Shown: positions 40,701 to 53,959 of the stretch, piece after piece
Layout of the letters: each line of letters opens with the position of its first letter
How positions within the stretch are numbered: position 1 is the first letter of the stretch
DNA from: Smittia aterrima
Lineage: Eukaryota > Arthropoda > Insecta > Diptera > Chironomidae
Length of the DNA: 64,000 bases
Direction of reading: 5' to 3'
Assembly: GCA_033063855.1 (NCBI GenBank)
Contig: CP093831.1
Location: 11,966,001 to 12,030,000, forward strand
Position numbers and translations under genes: made by a program
Notes under the pieces: generated by a model
Database searches by the model: none
What the model was told of the DNA's origin: nothing
The model's input: only the letters and a program-made list of their open reading frames with translations

Positions 40701-43700
40701 ACTTTGCAATAGGACGATGCTTATTCCCCGCCACTGGCTATCTGTATTTAGTTTGGGAAACCCTTGCAATGATTAAAGCAAAACAAATGTCGAGCATGAT
40801 TATAGAATTTGAAGACGTTAAATTCATGAGAGCGACTACAATTTCAAAAGAATCAACAGTTCTTTTTAGCGTCGTTATTCAACCAGGCTCGGGAAAGTTT
40901 GAAATCTCAGAAGGAACTTCGTCTTTAGTTTCGGGAATTGTGAGAGAGGCTGAGCGATCTTCCTTTACCAACATCAAACCTGAAGAGAATAATGACGAAG
41001 CAACTTTACTCAGTCGAGACTTCTATAAAGAGCTTCGTCTTCGCGGCTATCATTACAACGGTTTGTTCCGATCAGTTGTGCAAGCTCGCAGCGATGGTCT
41101 TTACGGAAAAATTAAATGGCAAGATAATTGGATTGCATTCCTTGATTGCATGATGCAGATTCAAATCCTCGCACGAGACACTAGATCTTTGATTCTACCA
41201 ACTTCGATCTGGAGAATGGTCATTGACCCTAATGTGCAACACGACATGGTAAACAGCTTTGAGGAAGGTGTTGAGAAAGATTTCGAAATTCGTGTATCGC
41301 GTGAGCTTAAAACCGTCCGTTGTGGTGGAACTGAGATCACAAACTTGAATGCAAATATTGTCAACAGACGAAAGCCGCCAGGTTTCCCTGTTCTCGAGTA
41401 CTACAAATTCATTCCGTACCATGGAGGACCAGTTTTCGATCTAGCCAATGCAATGCGAATGATTGTTCAGCTTGCTCTTGAAAACAAATTGATGCCGAAA
41501 GTCAAAGCTGTGGAAATTGATAATTACGTGAGGAAATCAGTTTTGTCAGCGATCGGACTGTCAGTTGGTGATCTTCCTTTGGTTACCTCAGAGTTAACCT
41601 TCCTTTCTTCCACGAAAACTGATGAAGAAAACGATTACACTGTGGAGGACTTGAGTCTGTCCAGCCAAACCAATTGTGTTTTAATCATCGCATCCGAATG
41701 CATAAACAAAATTGATTTGTTGGAAGAAGCGGCGAGAAGCTTTGGCGAACAAGGATTTTTCATTTGTCGTGAAAATGTTGGAGTTTCGAGAGGAGATTTG
41801 CCTTTGCCAAAAGAGTACAAAGTGATCACATCGATACAAACCGAGGACGAGTCGTTTGTCGTTTTACAATTCTTGAAGACTCCCAAAGTGGAAATTACTC
41901 AATCATTCAAAATAAGTGAGAAGGATGAAAGCTTCGCTTGGGTCGATGCTTTGAAAGTTGCGATTAAATCTGGACCAACTGTCATTGTTGCTGAAAAAGA
42001 ATCAAACTCTGGAATCATTGGTCTAGTTAATTGCCTGCGCTTAGAACCTGATAGCACTCAAGTCGCGTGCATATTCATCGATGATCTGAACGCTCCAAAA
42101 TTCAGCCTCGATAATCCTTTCTATCAGAATCAGTTGAAACTTGGTTTGGCGATAAATGTTCTAAGAAATGGTCAGTGGGGAAGTTACCGGCACTTGCAAA
42201 TCCTTCAGGACAGTACAGAACTCCCGGCTCGTAATCATTGCTTTGTTAACACTTTAGTGAAATCTGATTTATCTTCGCTTAAATGGATCAATGGGCCATT
42301 CAACTTTATGCAACCGAAAGGAGAGCTAATAAAAATTCAGTATTCAGCTCTAAATTTCAAAGACGTCATGATTGCAACAGGAAGACTTTCTGCAGAAATT
42401 TTCGTTGATAGCAGATTGGAACAAGAAGGAATTTTGGGATTTGAATATTCTGGCGTTACATCGAGCGGCAAAAGAGTTATGGGAATAAATAATGGATCAG
42501 CTTTGTCAAGTCATGTTTTTGGTGATAATATTGAAGAAAATATTTTCATTCTGAATTGTCCTGATGGTTGGACTTTGGAAGAAGCTGCAACGGTTCCTTG
42601 CGTCTATGGAACTGTTTATGCCGCCTTCTTCTTACATGCAAACATTCAGAAAGGAAAGTCTATTCTCATTCATGCTGGAACTGGAGGAATAGGCTTAGCA
42701 GCTATTAGAATAGCTTTTGCTTATGGATTAGAAGTCTTTACGACTGTAAGTACTGAAGAGAAGAAAAAGTATTTACTTGATGAATTCCCAAAGCTCAAAG
42801 AACAAAATATTGGAAATTCTCGTGACACTTCATTTGAGAAAATGATAAATCATCAAACGAACGGAAAGGGTGTCGACTATGTTTTGAATTCTCTCTCAGA
42901 AGAAAAACTTCTGGCATCAATTAGATGTCTCGCCGAGGGAGGAATGTTCCTGGAGATTGGAAAGTTTGATATTGCTAACGATTCTAAAATTGGACTTGGC
43001 TGCTTCATGAGAGAATTGTCATTCCACGTGATCATGCTTGACAAAATTTTATCAGGAAAATCAAGCAATGATAATAGCAAGGTAACCAAACTCAAGATCA
43101 AAACGATTAAATTCCAAGTTTATTTCAATTTATTTTCGTTCCAGGTTTTAATGGATTATATGAGAAGAGATATAAAGAAAGGATTCATTAAACCTCTGAA
43201 AGCTAATGTGTTTGAGGCAAACCAAGTAGAGCAAGCTTTCAGATTCCTTGCAAGTGGAAAGCACATGGGAAAAGTTTTAATAAAAGTTAGGGAAAGTGAA
43301 TTTGCTGCAGCAACTCTTCCGATTTCTGTTGTTCCAAGAATTTATTGTAGCCCTGATCTTTCTTACATCATTCCTGGTGGATTAGGAGGATTTGGACTTG
43401 AACTTGCTGATTGGCTTGTCTTGAGAGGTTGCAAGAATCTTGTTTTAAGCTCAAGTCGAGGAATCACAAAGCAATATCAAGCTTATAGAATTAAGTAAGT
43501 GAGCTTTTAAAAAGCTCCCAAAAAGCTTTTAATCTTTCTTTTTGATTTTCACAGGATTTGGGAATCTTACGGCGTTAAAGTGAATGTAAATACTTCTGAT
43601 ATCTCAACAAAGTCTGGCTGTGAAAAATTGATTCGTGACTCAATGAAGCTTGGACCTGTTGGAGGAATCTTCAACTTGGCTGTGGTACTTAAGGACAGCA

Positions 43701-45299
43701 TCTTCGAAAATCAAGACGCAGAGAAGTTCGTCGATTGTATGGCACCGAAAGCTGTAGCGACTAAGCATTTGGATGAACTTTCGAGAGTTCTTTGTCCAGA
43801 TCTTCAATACTTTGTTGTCTTTTCGAGTGTTTCTTGTGGTCGAGGAAACGCTGGTCAAAGTAATTACGGCATGGCCAACTCAGTGATGGAGAGAATCATG
43901 GAACAGAGACACAATCTTGGTCTGCCAGCGAAGGCCATTCAATGGGGAGCTGTTGGCGAAGTTGGTCTCGTTGCTGACATGCTGGAAGATAAACTCGACA
44001 TGGAAATTGGCGGAACATTGCAGCAAAGAATCTCTTCATGTCTTGAAGAACTCGATCCTCTTATGACGATTGCTGAACCAATTGTTTCAAGCATGGTCGT
44101 GGCTGAAAAAAGATTCAAGTTGGGAGGAAAAGAAAGCATTGTTGAAGTTGTAATGAACATCATGGGAATAAGAAATCTAAAATCAGTCTCACTGGAAACA
44201 TCACTGACCGAACTCGGAATGGATTCTTTGATGGCCGTTGAACTCAAACAAATCTTCGAACGTGAATTCGACATTCCTTTGTCTGTTCAAGAACTTCGAG
44301 CACTAAACTTCAAGAAAATAATTCAATTTTCTAAAGCAAAAGATGCTAAAGAAATGATTGAAATATTGAAAGTTGAATCAACAGGTTTTGACAGCACAAT
44401 GCTCATTAAACACATTGGTGATGAAGCCACCAGCGACGAGACAATCCTTCACATCAAAAGCGCAAAACAATCGGAAACTTTGTCACTATTAATTCCTGGA
44501 ATCGAAGGAATAGTTTTTGAGCCTTGGTACATTTTAGCTGCAGGTCTGAACTTTTCAACAAGTGTTCTCCAGTTGAAGAAAACTTCAATGTGCGAGAACC
44601 TTGATGATATCATCGCTCTGATTGAAAAAGTAAGAAGTGGAATTAATTTTAAAATACAATAAATTTTGATTTTTTTCTTGATAGGATGTACTCGACTACT
44701 TTAAAGATTCAAAGTCTTTCCACTTGGTCGCTCACTCATTCGGCTGCTTCATTGCCTTGAAGCTCGGAGAGCTGCTTGAAAAGAAAGGAAAATCAGGAAG
44801 AATTACTTTCATCGATGGGGCGCCATTATTAATGAAGGCTATTTGCAATGAAATTTATAGAGACCAGGCTGAGTCGTCGATTCAAAACTCAGTTTTAATG
44901 AATATTTTATCGCTTGTTTCGACCACAATAGATGAGAGACTCCTTAGAGAATGCCTCATCCAACCTTCATGGGAGGAGAAAGTCAAAAAAGCCGTTTCAA
45001 ATAAGGAAACGCTGAAGATTTATTCCAAAGAATTTTTGACAATGATGCTGAATGCAATCTTGAACAGAACCAAAATCATTTTGAAGAGCGACCCTAAAAT
45101 TGCTTTTATCAATGAAAGCAAAGGATTTTTGATTAGACCTACGCAAGCTGCAATTAATAACGTCTCCGAGAATTACGACCTCGACGTCTGCTTTAAAGAT
45201 AAAATCGATGTAAAATTTTTAGAAGGCGATCACGTGTCGATTTTGAAGAATTCTGATCTGGCTGTTGTTCTCAACGATATTCATTCCTTGATAGAGTAA
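37783..45299 (+). CDS. FASN: Fatty acid synthase B (animal type I FAS)
   Basis: Paralogue of FAS-A. Exons: 37783..38228, 38292..38495, 38552..40372, 40425..40654, 40713..43081, 43145..43494, 43555..44629 and 44685..45299, giving 2,369 residues. KS Cys176 in DTACSSS with EAHSTGT and GHAEASSG; MAT GHSVGELG; DH GHFIDGRCLFP and LDCMMQ; ER GTGGIGLAAIR; KR GGLGGFG and SNYGMAN; ACP Ser2031; TE Ser2183 and His2348. The TE nucleophile elbow reads AHSFG instead of GYSFG; Ala is still small, so activity is plausible. Oddities: the 63-nt ER-KR intron is stop-free and in frame, so a retained form would add 21 residues; a private intron lies in TE; MAT is nearly identical to FAS-C. Poly(A) signal at 45359-45364. 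Confidence 0.95.
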
Positions 45300-46295
45300 A
45301 TCGAGAAACCAAAAAATGTACTTAACCAATTAATGTAAACTGAAACTTTTCTTTTTCAAATAAACTTAAATTTTTGCAAAAACAAATATTTTGTCTTTTT
45401 ATTGCTTTAAAAGATTTATCAACAATTCGGTCTCAATGACGCATTCGTTCGATATTTTTCACAACCATTCTCTTTAAGTCAGAAGTGAAGTTCAAGTCGT
45501 TTTTACTTTTGCCTTACGTCAACTCACTGACGTTTGTCTACGTAAACTACAACAAGATCGCACGGGTATGACCTCCGGAAACCCGCTGGGCAGTCTTTAC
45601 CGCAATGATACCTCAACCCATTGTTCGTACTCGGGTAAACAAATTATAAATGTTTTTTCAATTCAGCTTGCTAACTAACTTCATTCGATAGTTACTGTAT
45701 TTACACAATGGAACCTGGACATGACTTTTTTCTTATTAGTTTTGCTCTTTCAGAACATTATGAATCGTCTAAAGATTTTATAAATCTGAAAGTAGGAATA
45801 TTTCTTTTGAATCTAAAAAAAACACTCCAGTCACACGGTGTGACTCACACTGTTGTTTGAGACAGAGTGATTCCTGCAAAAGCTCATTTAGTGCTCGAGA
45901 CTTTCTTGAAAAGTTCAAAAGAGTCAGCAGAAAAATTTGTAATTCTATAAAAAAAAATGAAAAATCATCAAAGTTTTAGCAACAAAGTTTCAGATATTTA
46001 CACATCAATTAAATTCAAGGGTTTTATATTGTTGTTCAAAGCTTTGATTGGAATGTATAGCAAATTGTTCAGAATGTAAGGCCAGAAGATCAAACAGAAA
46101 TTTTCAACCTTTTTTATTTGACAATGAACCGGATGAGAATGTTGTTGAACTCCTTAAAACGTTTACCAAATTATTAAATGTCACGAAATTTGTCTTTTAA
46201 ATAAATAATTTTAAAAGACAAAATTCGCGATAATTTAAAATGTTTGATCATCAATTATTCATTTGTCGAATGCAAATCAAGTTCGAAAATTTTAC
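45300..46295. other. Intergenic region FAS-B to FAS-C
   Basis: Almost 1 kb without a gene. It holds the FAS-B poly(A) signal (45359-45364), an inverted repeat ACGTCA-n6-TGACGT (45516-45533) and a 17-bp palindrome at 45829-45845. The rest is AT-rich. The two palindromic sites are candidate upstream elements of FAS-C. Confidence 0.55.
45829..45845. promoter_or_regulatory. 17-bp palindrome upstream of FAS-C
   Basis: AGTCACACGGTGTGACT is perfectly palindromic around a central G, about 450 bp before the FAS-C TATA box. The shape suits a dimeric transcription factor; which one is unknown. May be chance. Confidence 0.35.
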
Positions 46296-46303
46296 TATAA
46301 AAG
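46296..46303 (+). promoter_or_regulatory. TATA box of FAS-C
   Basis: TATAAAAG, 136 bp before the FAS-C ATG, with TTCACTT about 29 nt downstream as a possible initiator (near 46325). The surrounding sequence is unlike the FAS-A/B promoters. Confidence 0.65.
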
Positions 46304-46431
46304 CAATAATATCACCCGAAATTCACTTGCAGTCGTTTTTTCTGTTCATTCGTTATCAGTAAAAGTTTTATTCTTTTGGTGTTACTAAAAAACGTTTTCG
46401 GTGAAAGGAAATATTTAATCGATCACTTACG

Positions 46432-49400
46432 ATGTCGACAGTGTTAAGAAAAATGTGTAATATCGATGTTGAAGATCCAAATGACATTGTTATTTCGGGA
46501 ATCTCGGGAAGATTCCCAAACTCAGCGAACATTACTGAGTTCGAGTATAATCTTTACAACAAGATCGACATGATTGATGACGTTGAAAGTCGTTGGCGTC
46601 ATGCTAACCCTGAAATTCCTAGAAGGCTTGGAAAAGTTAAGAACTTGCACAAGTTCGATGCATCGTTCTTTGGAGTGAACTTGAAGCAAGCTCAGTGCAT
46701 GGATCCTCAAGGTCGAATGCTCCTCGAGCATTCATACGAAGCTATTCTTGATTCTGGAACTTGTCCGAAGAATTTGAGAGGCAGCAACACTGCAGTTTTG
46801 ATTGGAGTTAGTTTCAATGAATCCGAGAAGATATGGATTTATGAAAAAGTGTCGAAAGATGGATTTGGATTGACTGGGTGAGTTCATGAGTGAAACGAAA
46901 AATAAAATCAGAAATAACTTTGCCGACTTCTAGATCGGCCAGAACAATGCTCGCCAATAGAATTTCTTTTGCTCTCGCTCTTAATGGACCTTCGCTTGCT
47001 ATGGACACAGCTTGTAGTAGTTCAATGTATGCAATCGATTATGCTTATAAGTTGATGGCTTCAGGAGAGGTCGATTCGGCAATCGTAGGTGGTGCGAATT
47101 TGCTGCTTCAACCTTACGTGACCTTGCAGTTTGCGAGGTGAGCTTGAAGCTATTTTTAATTACCTTCAATTTGTTATTTGTGACTTTATTTGTTAGACTT
47201 GGAGTTCTTTCAAAAAATGAATCGATTCGACCATTCGATAAAGATTCTTCAGGATATATAAGAGCTGAGGCAAACTGTGTCTTTTTCCTACAAAGAAGGA
47301 AAAACGCTAAACGCGTTTACGCAACTTTAGTTCATTCCAAAACAAATTGTGATGGGTACAAGGAAGAAGGAATTAATTTTCCATCTCACAAAATTCAAAC
47401 CAAGCTGCTGACGGAATTTTATGAAGAGATTGGTGTCTCCCCAAATACACCAAAGCTCGCTTTTGTTGAAGCTCATTGTACTGCAACAAAGGTTGGCGAT
47501 CCAGAAGAATGCAAAACATTAGATGAAGTGTTTTGCACAGGAAGAGACAAGCAACTTCTTGTCGGATCTGTGAAGTCAAATATGGGACATGCTGAGCCAG
47601 CGTCAGGCATTTGCTCAGTTACAAAAGTTCTTCTCACTTTCGAGAATCAAAAGATTCCTCCAAATATCAACTTCTCCGAAACAAGACCAGAGATCAAAGG
47701 TTTGATTGAAGGAAGAATGAAAGTTGTCGTCGATACAACTGATCTTGAAGGTCCTTTGATTTGTGTAAACTCCTTCGGCTTTGGTGGAGCTAACGCACAC
47801 GCTTTGTATGCATCAAATCCAAAAGCGAAAATCAACCGTGGAATGCCTGAAGATTCAATGCCACGACTCGTTGTTTGGAGTGGAAGAAGTGAAGAAGCAA
47901 TTGGTGCAATCATGGACAGCGTGACGAAAAATCCACTCGATGCTGAATATATTGCTTTGCTTCAAAGCTCTCAAGTTGAATCTGCTTCTGCAAATATTTA
48001 TCGCGGTTACGGAGTTTTCGTTCAGAACCAGGAAAGTGAAAATGCGATTTGCGTTTCTCAAGATGCTTTGCATTTCAGTGGAATCAAACGTCCGATCGTT
48101 TGGGTTTACAGTGGAATGGGCTCGCAATGGGTTGGAATGGGAAGAGACTTGATGAAAATTCCGATCTTTGCTGATTCGATCGAGAAGTCTCACAAGATTT
48201 TATTGAGGAAAAAGCTCGACTTGAAAAAGATCATCACTTCAGAAGACGCGACGACATTCGATAACATTCTTCATTCGTTTGTTGGAATCGCCGCAATTCA
48301 AATTGGCTTAACAGATATTTTGAAGAGCTTGGGACTTGAGCCAGATCACATTATTGGTCATTCAGTTGGAGAGCTTGGTTGTGCTTATGCTGACGGATGT
48401 TTCACTGCTGAAGAAATGATTTTATCTGCTTACTCTCGAGGAATGGCGAGTCTTGAGACGAAAGTTGTGAGAGGTTCAATGGCTGCCGTTGGCTTCGGTT
48501 ATCAAGAGTTGAAGGAAATGTTGCCTGAAGGTGTTGAAATCGCTTGCCACAACAGCAATCAATCTTCGACAATCTCAGGTCCTTCAGAGAATATTTCGAA
48601 GTTTGTCAAGGAATTGACAGAAAAAGGAATCTTTGCTAAGGAAGTTCCTTGCTCAAATATTCCTTATCACAGCAGTTTCATCGCAGAAATGGGACCAAAG
48701 CTATTAGCGAAGATCTCAGAAGTCGTGAAGATTCCAAAGAAGAGATCGTTAAAGTGGATTAGCTCAAGTTATCCTCAATCCAGATGGGAAGAGCCAGAAA
48801 GCCAGCTCTCATCGCCTCACTACCACACAAACAATTTGTTGAGTCCAGTTTTGTTTGAAGAAGCTTCTGCTTTACTTCCCGAAGATTCATTGATGATCGA
48901 GATCGCTCCACATGGTTTGCTTCAAGCGATTCTAAAGAAATCTTTCCCGGAAGCTGTTCACATTCCTTTGACTCAACGAAATCACAAGAACAACGAACAA
49001 TACTTTGTTGGAGCTTTAGGAAAAATCTATTCACACGGTTATGACTTAAATCTTCCTCTGATCTATCCTGAAGTCGATTTCCCAGTTTCTCGAGGAACGC
49101 AAATGATCTCACCACTCATCAAATGGGATCACAGTCACGATCACTTCGTCATGCTGTTTGAAAATCATTCTGGTGAAAAAAGTTGTGAACGGAAAGTCAG
49201 CGTCGCACTAAATGATTCTGAATTTGAGTTTATTAGTGGACATAGAATCGATGGACGATGTTTGTTCCCTGCAACTGGATACATTTTCTTAGTTTGGGAA
49301 ACACTCGCTATAATCAAAGGTTTCTTCTTCTTTGATATAGGTGTTGAGTTTGAAGACATCAAGTTCGTTCGAGCGACTTCAATGTCAAGTGATTTGGGAA

Positions 49401-52400
49401 TTGACTTTACAATTGTGATTCATCCAGGAACGGGAAAGTTTGAAATATCAGAAAAAGGAACAACTTTGGTGACGGGAATTGTCAGACATGTCGAGAAGCC
49501 AACTTTACGAAATATTTCAACAGAAATTATTGACAATCAGTGCGTTCTTCCGAATCGTGACTTTTACAAGGAACTTCGTCTTCGTGGTTATCATTACAGC
49601 GGATTATTTAGATCAGTTGTTGAGGGAAGCAGCGACGGATTAAATGGAAAGGTCAAATGGGACGCGAATTGGGTTGCGTTCTTGGATTGCTTGCTTCAAG
49701 TTCAAATAATTGGATACGATTCAAGATCGTTGATGTTACCAACATCAATTCAGAAAATGATTATTGATCCTCACGAGCAAGTGAAGTTGGTCAAAGCTTT
49801 TGGAGAAGACGAAGCTCTCTTTGATGTTCAATATTCTCCAAAGCTCAAGAATATTCGAAGCGGTGGAATCGAAATTATCAACCTACAAGCAAGCACTGTT
49901 GGCAGAAGGAAACCGTTGGGCGACGCAGTCCTCGAAAGTTACAAATTTGTACCATTCGTCAACAAGACGTCAATGAAAACGACCGAAGCCGTTCGTGTTT
50001 TAACTCAACTAGCTCTTGAGAGTGCACCAACATTTAAAGTCAAAGCAGTTGAAGTCGATTCTCTATCAACTGAACAAACAATCTTACCAGAAGTTCGAGA
50101 ATCACTGAGAGATATGCCGTTGGTTGTATCAGAATTGATTTTCCTTTCATCAAAGACTTTAGACGACGATGATATTCACACGGAAAATCTGAAGCTCTCA
50201 ACTCAATCAGATTGTTACTTAGTGATTGCAAGTGATTGCTTAACAAACTTCAATTTCCTTGAAAAGTCGTCGTCGAGCTTTAGGGATCACGGTTTCCTAA
50301 TTTGCCGTGAAAGTCCTAAACTTAATCCAAACGAAGTTGCATTACCCGAAGGTTATCAAATTGTTTCGACGATTGAAACAGATAAAGAATTGCTTTGCAT
50401 GCTGCAGCTTAACAAGAAACCAATGAATTATAAAGTGGCAATTAAAATATCAGAAGAAGGTTACGAGTGGATTGACCGAGTTAAAACTGCGATCAAAGCA
50501 GGACCAACAGTTCTTGTTGCTGAAAACGAAGCGAGCTCAGGACTCATCGGTTTAGTAAATTGTTTGCGTAAAGAACCAGATGGATCTCAAGTCATAAGTT
50601 TGTTCATTGATGATTTGAAAGCTCCAACTTTCAGTCTTGACAATCCGTTCTACCAAAATCAATTGAATCTTGGTTTACCGATAAATGTTCTGAGAAATGG
50701 AAAATGGGGAAGTTATCGACACTTGCAGATTCAATCCAAAGCAGAGCAACGACTCGCTTATGATCATTGCTATGTTAACACTTTAGTGAAATCTGATTTG
50801 ACGTCGCTTAAATGGATAAAAGGTCCTTTTAACTTTATGAAGACGCAAAAGCCTCTCGTAAAAGTTCAATACGCAGCTTTAAACTTTAAAGACGTCATGC
50901 TTGCCACAGGAAAAATTTCTGCTGAAGTTTCCAGTGACAACCGAATTTCGAACGATTGCGTTTTGGGCTTCGAATATTCTGGCGTAACTTCGAGCGGTCG
51001 TAGAGTAATGGGAATGGTTAAAGCAGCTGCAATGGTAAGTTCTAATATTCGAAATGGAAATAAGTTTAAAGTGAATTATTTCTAGGCAACTCATGTGGAA
51101 CCAGACGAAGGCTTGACTTACAACTGCCCCGATGATTGGACGTTGGCGGAAGCTGCAACAGTTCCTTGTGTTTATGTTACTGTCTACACAGCTTTCTTCC
51201 TAACAGCAAAAATCGAAAGAGGCCAATCAGTTCTAATCCACGCAGGATGTGGCGGAGTTGGTCTTGCTGCAATTCGAGTTGCATTCGCTTATGGATTGGA
51301 GGTCTTCACGACTGTCAGCACAGATGAGAAGCGGAAATATTTGCTTAGTGAATTTCCACAACTGAAACAACAAAATATCGGGAATTCAAGAGATGTTTCA
51401 TTCGAGGATATGATCATGACGAGAACAAATGGCAAAGGAGTAGACTACGTTCTCAATTCCTTGGCTGGCGAGAAACTTCAAGCTTCTATTCGATGTTTAG
51501 GAAAAGGAGGAAAATTTTTGGAGATCGGAAAATTCGATTTAGAAAGTGACACGAAAATTGGTTTGCGAAACTTTTTGAATGAACTTTCCTTCCATGCAAT
51601 AATGGTGGACAAACTGATCACTGGATCCCTTAAAACAAAACTGGTAAGTGATCTTAAGGATTATTGAAAAGTTCTTGCTGATAAATGAATTTTTCTGTAG
51701 AAAATGAAATCTTTGATTGAAAACGACATCGGCGCTGGAATAATTAAACCTTTGAAAGTTAATATTTTCGAAGCCAGTCAAGTCGAACAAGCTTTCAGAC
51801 TCTTGGCCAGTGGAAAGCACATTGGAAAGGTTTTACTTAAAATTAGAATTAAGGAAAATGATCCATCAACGCTTCCGATTTCTGTGATTTCAAAAGTCTA
51901 CTGCAATCCAGAGCTCAGTTACATCATTCCTGGTGGATTAGGAGGATTTGGACTTGAACTTGCTGATTGGCTTGTCTTGAGAGGTTGCAAGAATCTTGTT
52001 TTAAGCTCAAGTCGAGGAATCACGAAGCAATATCAAGCTTATAGAATTAAGTAAGTGAGCTTTTAAAAAGCTCCCGAAAAGCTTTTAATCTTTCTTTTTG
52101 ACTTTCACAGAATTTGGGAATCTTACGGTGTCAAAGTGAATGTAAATACTTCAGATATCTCAACAAAGTCTGGCTGTGAAAAATTGATTCGTGACTCAAT
52201 GAAGCTTGGACCTGTTGGAGGAATCTTCAACTTGGCTGTGGTACTTAAGGACAGCATCTTCGATAATCAAGATTCAGAGAAGTTCGTCGATTGTATGGCA
52301 CCAAAAGCTGTAGCGACTAAGCATTTGGATGAACTTTCGAGAGTTCTTTGTCCAGATCTGCAATACTTTGTTGTCTTTTCGAGTGTTTCTTGTGGTCGAG

Positions 52401-53788
52401 GAAACGCTGGTCAAAGTAATTACGGCATGGCCAACTCAGTGATGGAGAGAATCATGGAACAGAGACACAATCTTGGTTTGCCAGCAAAGGCCATTCAATG
52501 GGGAGCTGTTGGTGAAGTTGGTCTCGTCGCTGATATGCAAGAAGATAATCTTGAAATGGAAATCGGTGGAACATTGCAGCAAAGAATCTCTTCATGCCTT
52601 GAAGAACTCGATCCTCTTATGACGATTGCTGAACCAATTGTTTCAAGCATGGTCGTTGCTGAAAAAAGATTCTCCGCTGCTAACACTGGCAATGTGTTGG
52701 AGTCAATCATGAACATAATGGGAATCAGAGACATGAAATCGTTCTCAATGGAGACGACGCTCTCCGAACTTGGAATGGACTCTTTGATGACAGTTGAGAT
52801 TCAACAGACTTTAGAACGTGAATTTGATATCATCATTGCAGCTCAAGAACTTCGATCAATTACTGTCAAAAATTTAGTGGAAATGGCGAATAACAAGAAG
52901 CTTCAGAAAGAAGACTCGAGCAGTTCGCCTGTTGGCATTGGACTGATGTTGAGGAATGTCGGAGATGAAAAGCAAAGCGGAAAATTAATTTTACAAATCA
53001 CCGATCAATTAAAAGGAAACAAAACTTTGAAAAATTTCATCTTTCCCGGAATCGAAGGCGTTGCTGGAGAAATTTGGTCAAACTTGGCTGTAAATCTTCA
53101 AGGAAGCTCATTCGTTATTCAACATAAAAACGCGATTCAAAGCAATTTGTCCGATTTATCTAACCAAATGGTGAATGAATTATTGAAGCTTCATGAAGAA
53201 AATGAAGTTTTCAATATTATTGGTTATTCATTTGGATCGCTGATTGCACTTAGAATGGCAAATATTTTGGAATCAAAAGGAAGGAAAGTAAAACTTTTGT
53301 TGATCGACGGATCTCCGTATTTCCTCAAGGAACTTACAAAGCTGCAAGTTGGTGATAGAAACGTTGATGAAGTTGTTGAGATTCTGGTTCTAAATGGTGT
53401 CACAGATCTTGTTATTCCAAACAAGAGTCAAGAGGTCATCGAGTGCATTCAATCGAGCTTAAGTCTAAACGATAAAATCACAAAACTCTCGAAAATATCA
53501 GAGAATTTCAGATTTTATTCCGAAAGTCATGTAAAGAGTTTGATCAATACGATCATCAATAATGTTAAACTTCTTGTCAACTTGGATCTCACAGAATTTT
53601 CAATCTTGAGCTCAACAAAGATTCATCTCGTTCGGCCACAAGATTCAGTGTTGACTAATGTCGAAAGAGATTACGGTCTAAGCAATCTCTCGAAGAATCC
53701 AATTGATGTTACGTTCGTCGAAGGAAATCACATGACAATGCTCGACTCAATGGAATTGAAAAAGATTCTCATCGATTCCACTAAATAA
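46432..53788 (+). CDS. FASN: Fatty acid synthase C (animal type I FAS)
   Basis: Third tandem FAS. Exons: 46432..46877, 46934..47137, 47197..51034, 51086..51643, 51701..52050 and 52111..53788, giving 2,357 residues. KS Cys176 (DTACSSS) with His310, but the loop reads EAHCTAT where the other copies have EAHSTGT; MAT GHSVGELG; DH GHRIDGRCLFP and LDCLLQ; ER GCGGVGLAAIR (Thr of the loop is Cys); KR motifs intact; ACP Ser2023; TE Ser2172 (GYSFG) and His2339. It lacks the two introns flanking the start of DH and has a private intron in ER (51035-51085). About 1.25 kb of KS-MAT sequence is nearly identical to FAS-B, while its first 230 residues are much more divergent. It looks functional; altered KS and ER loops may tune specificity. 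Confidence 0.95.
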
Positions 53789-53959
53789 TTAATTATTTTG
53801 TAAATGTTTAACCAATTATTTTATGCTTAAAAATATTCCTTTCACCAAACCTTTCAATAAACAATAAATTTATAAAAAATATTTTAAATTTTTATTTATT
53901 CTGATCAGTCCACCCCAATCACAATTGTCCTCCTTAAAACTATTTGACGCTATCGCAGC
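53789..53959. other. Convergent 3' ends of FAS-C and FAS-D
   Basis: Only 171 bp between the stop codons. Plus-strand AATAAA at 53856-53861 and 53863-53868 serve FAS-C; TTTATT at 53891-53896 and 53895-53900 serve FAS-D on minus. The two transcripts probably overlap or nearly touch at their 3' ends. Confidence 0.65.
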
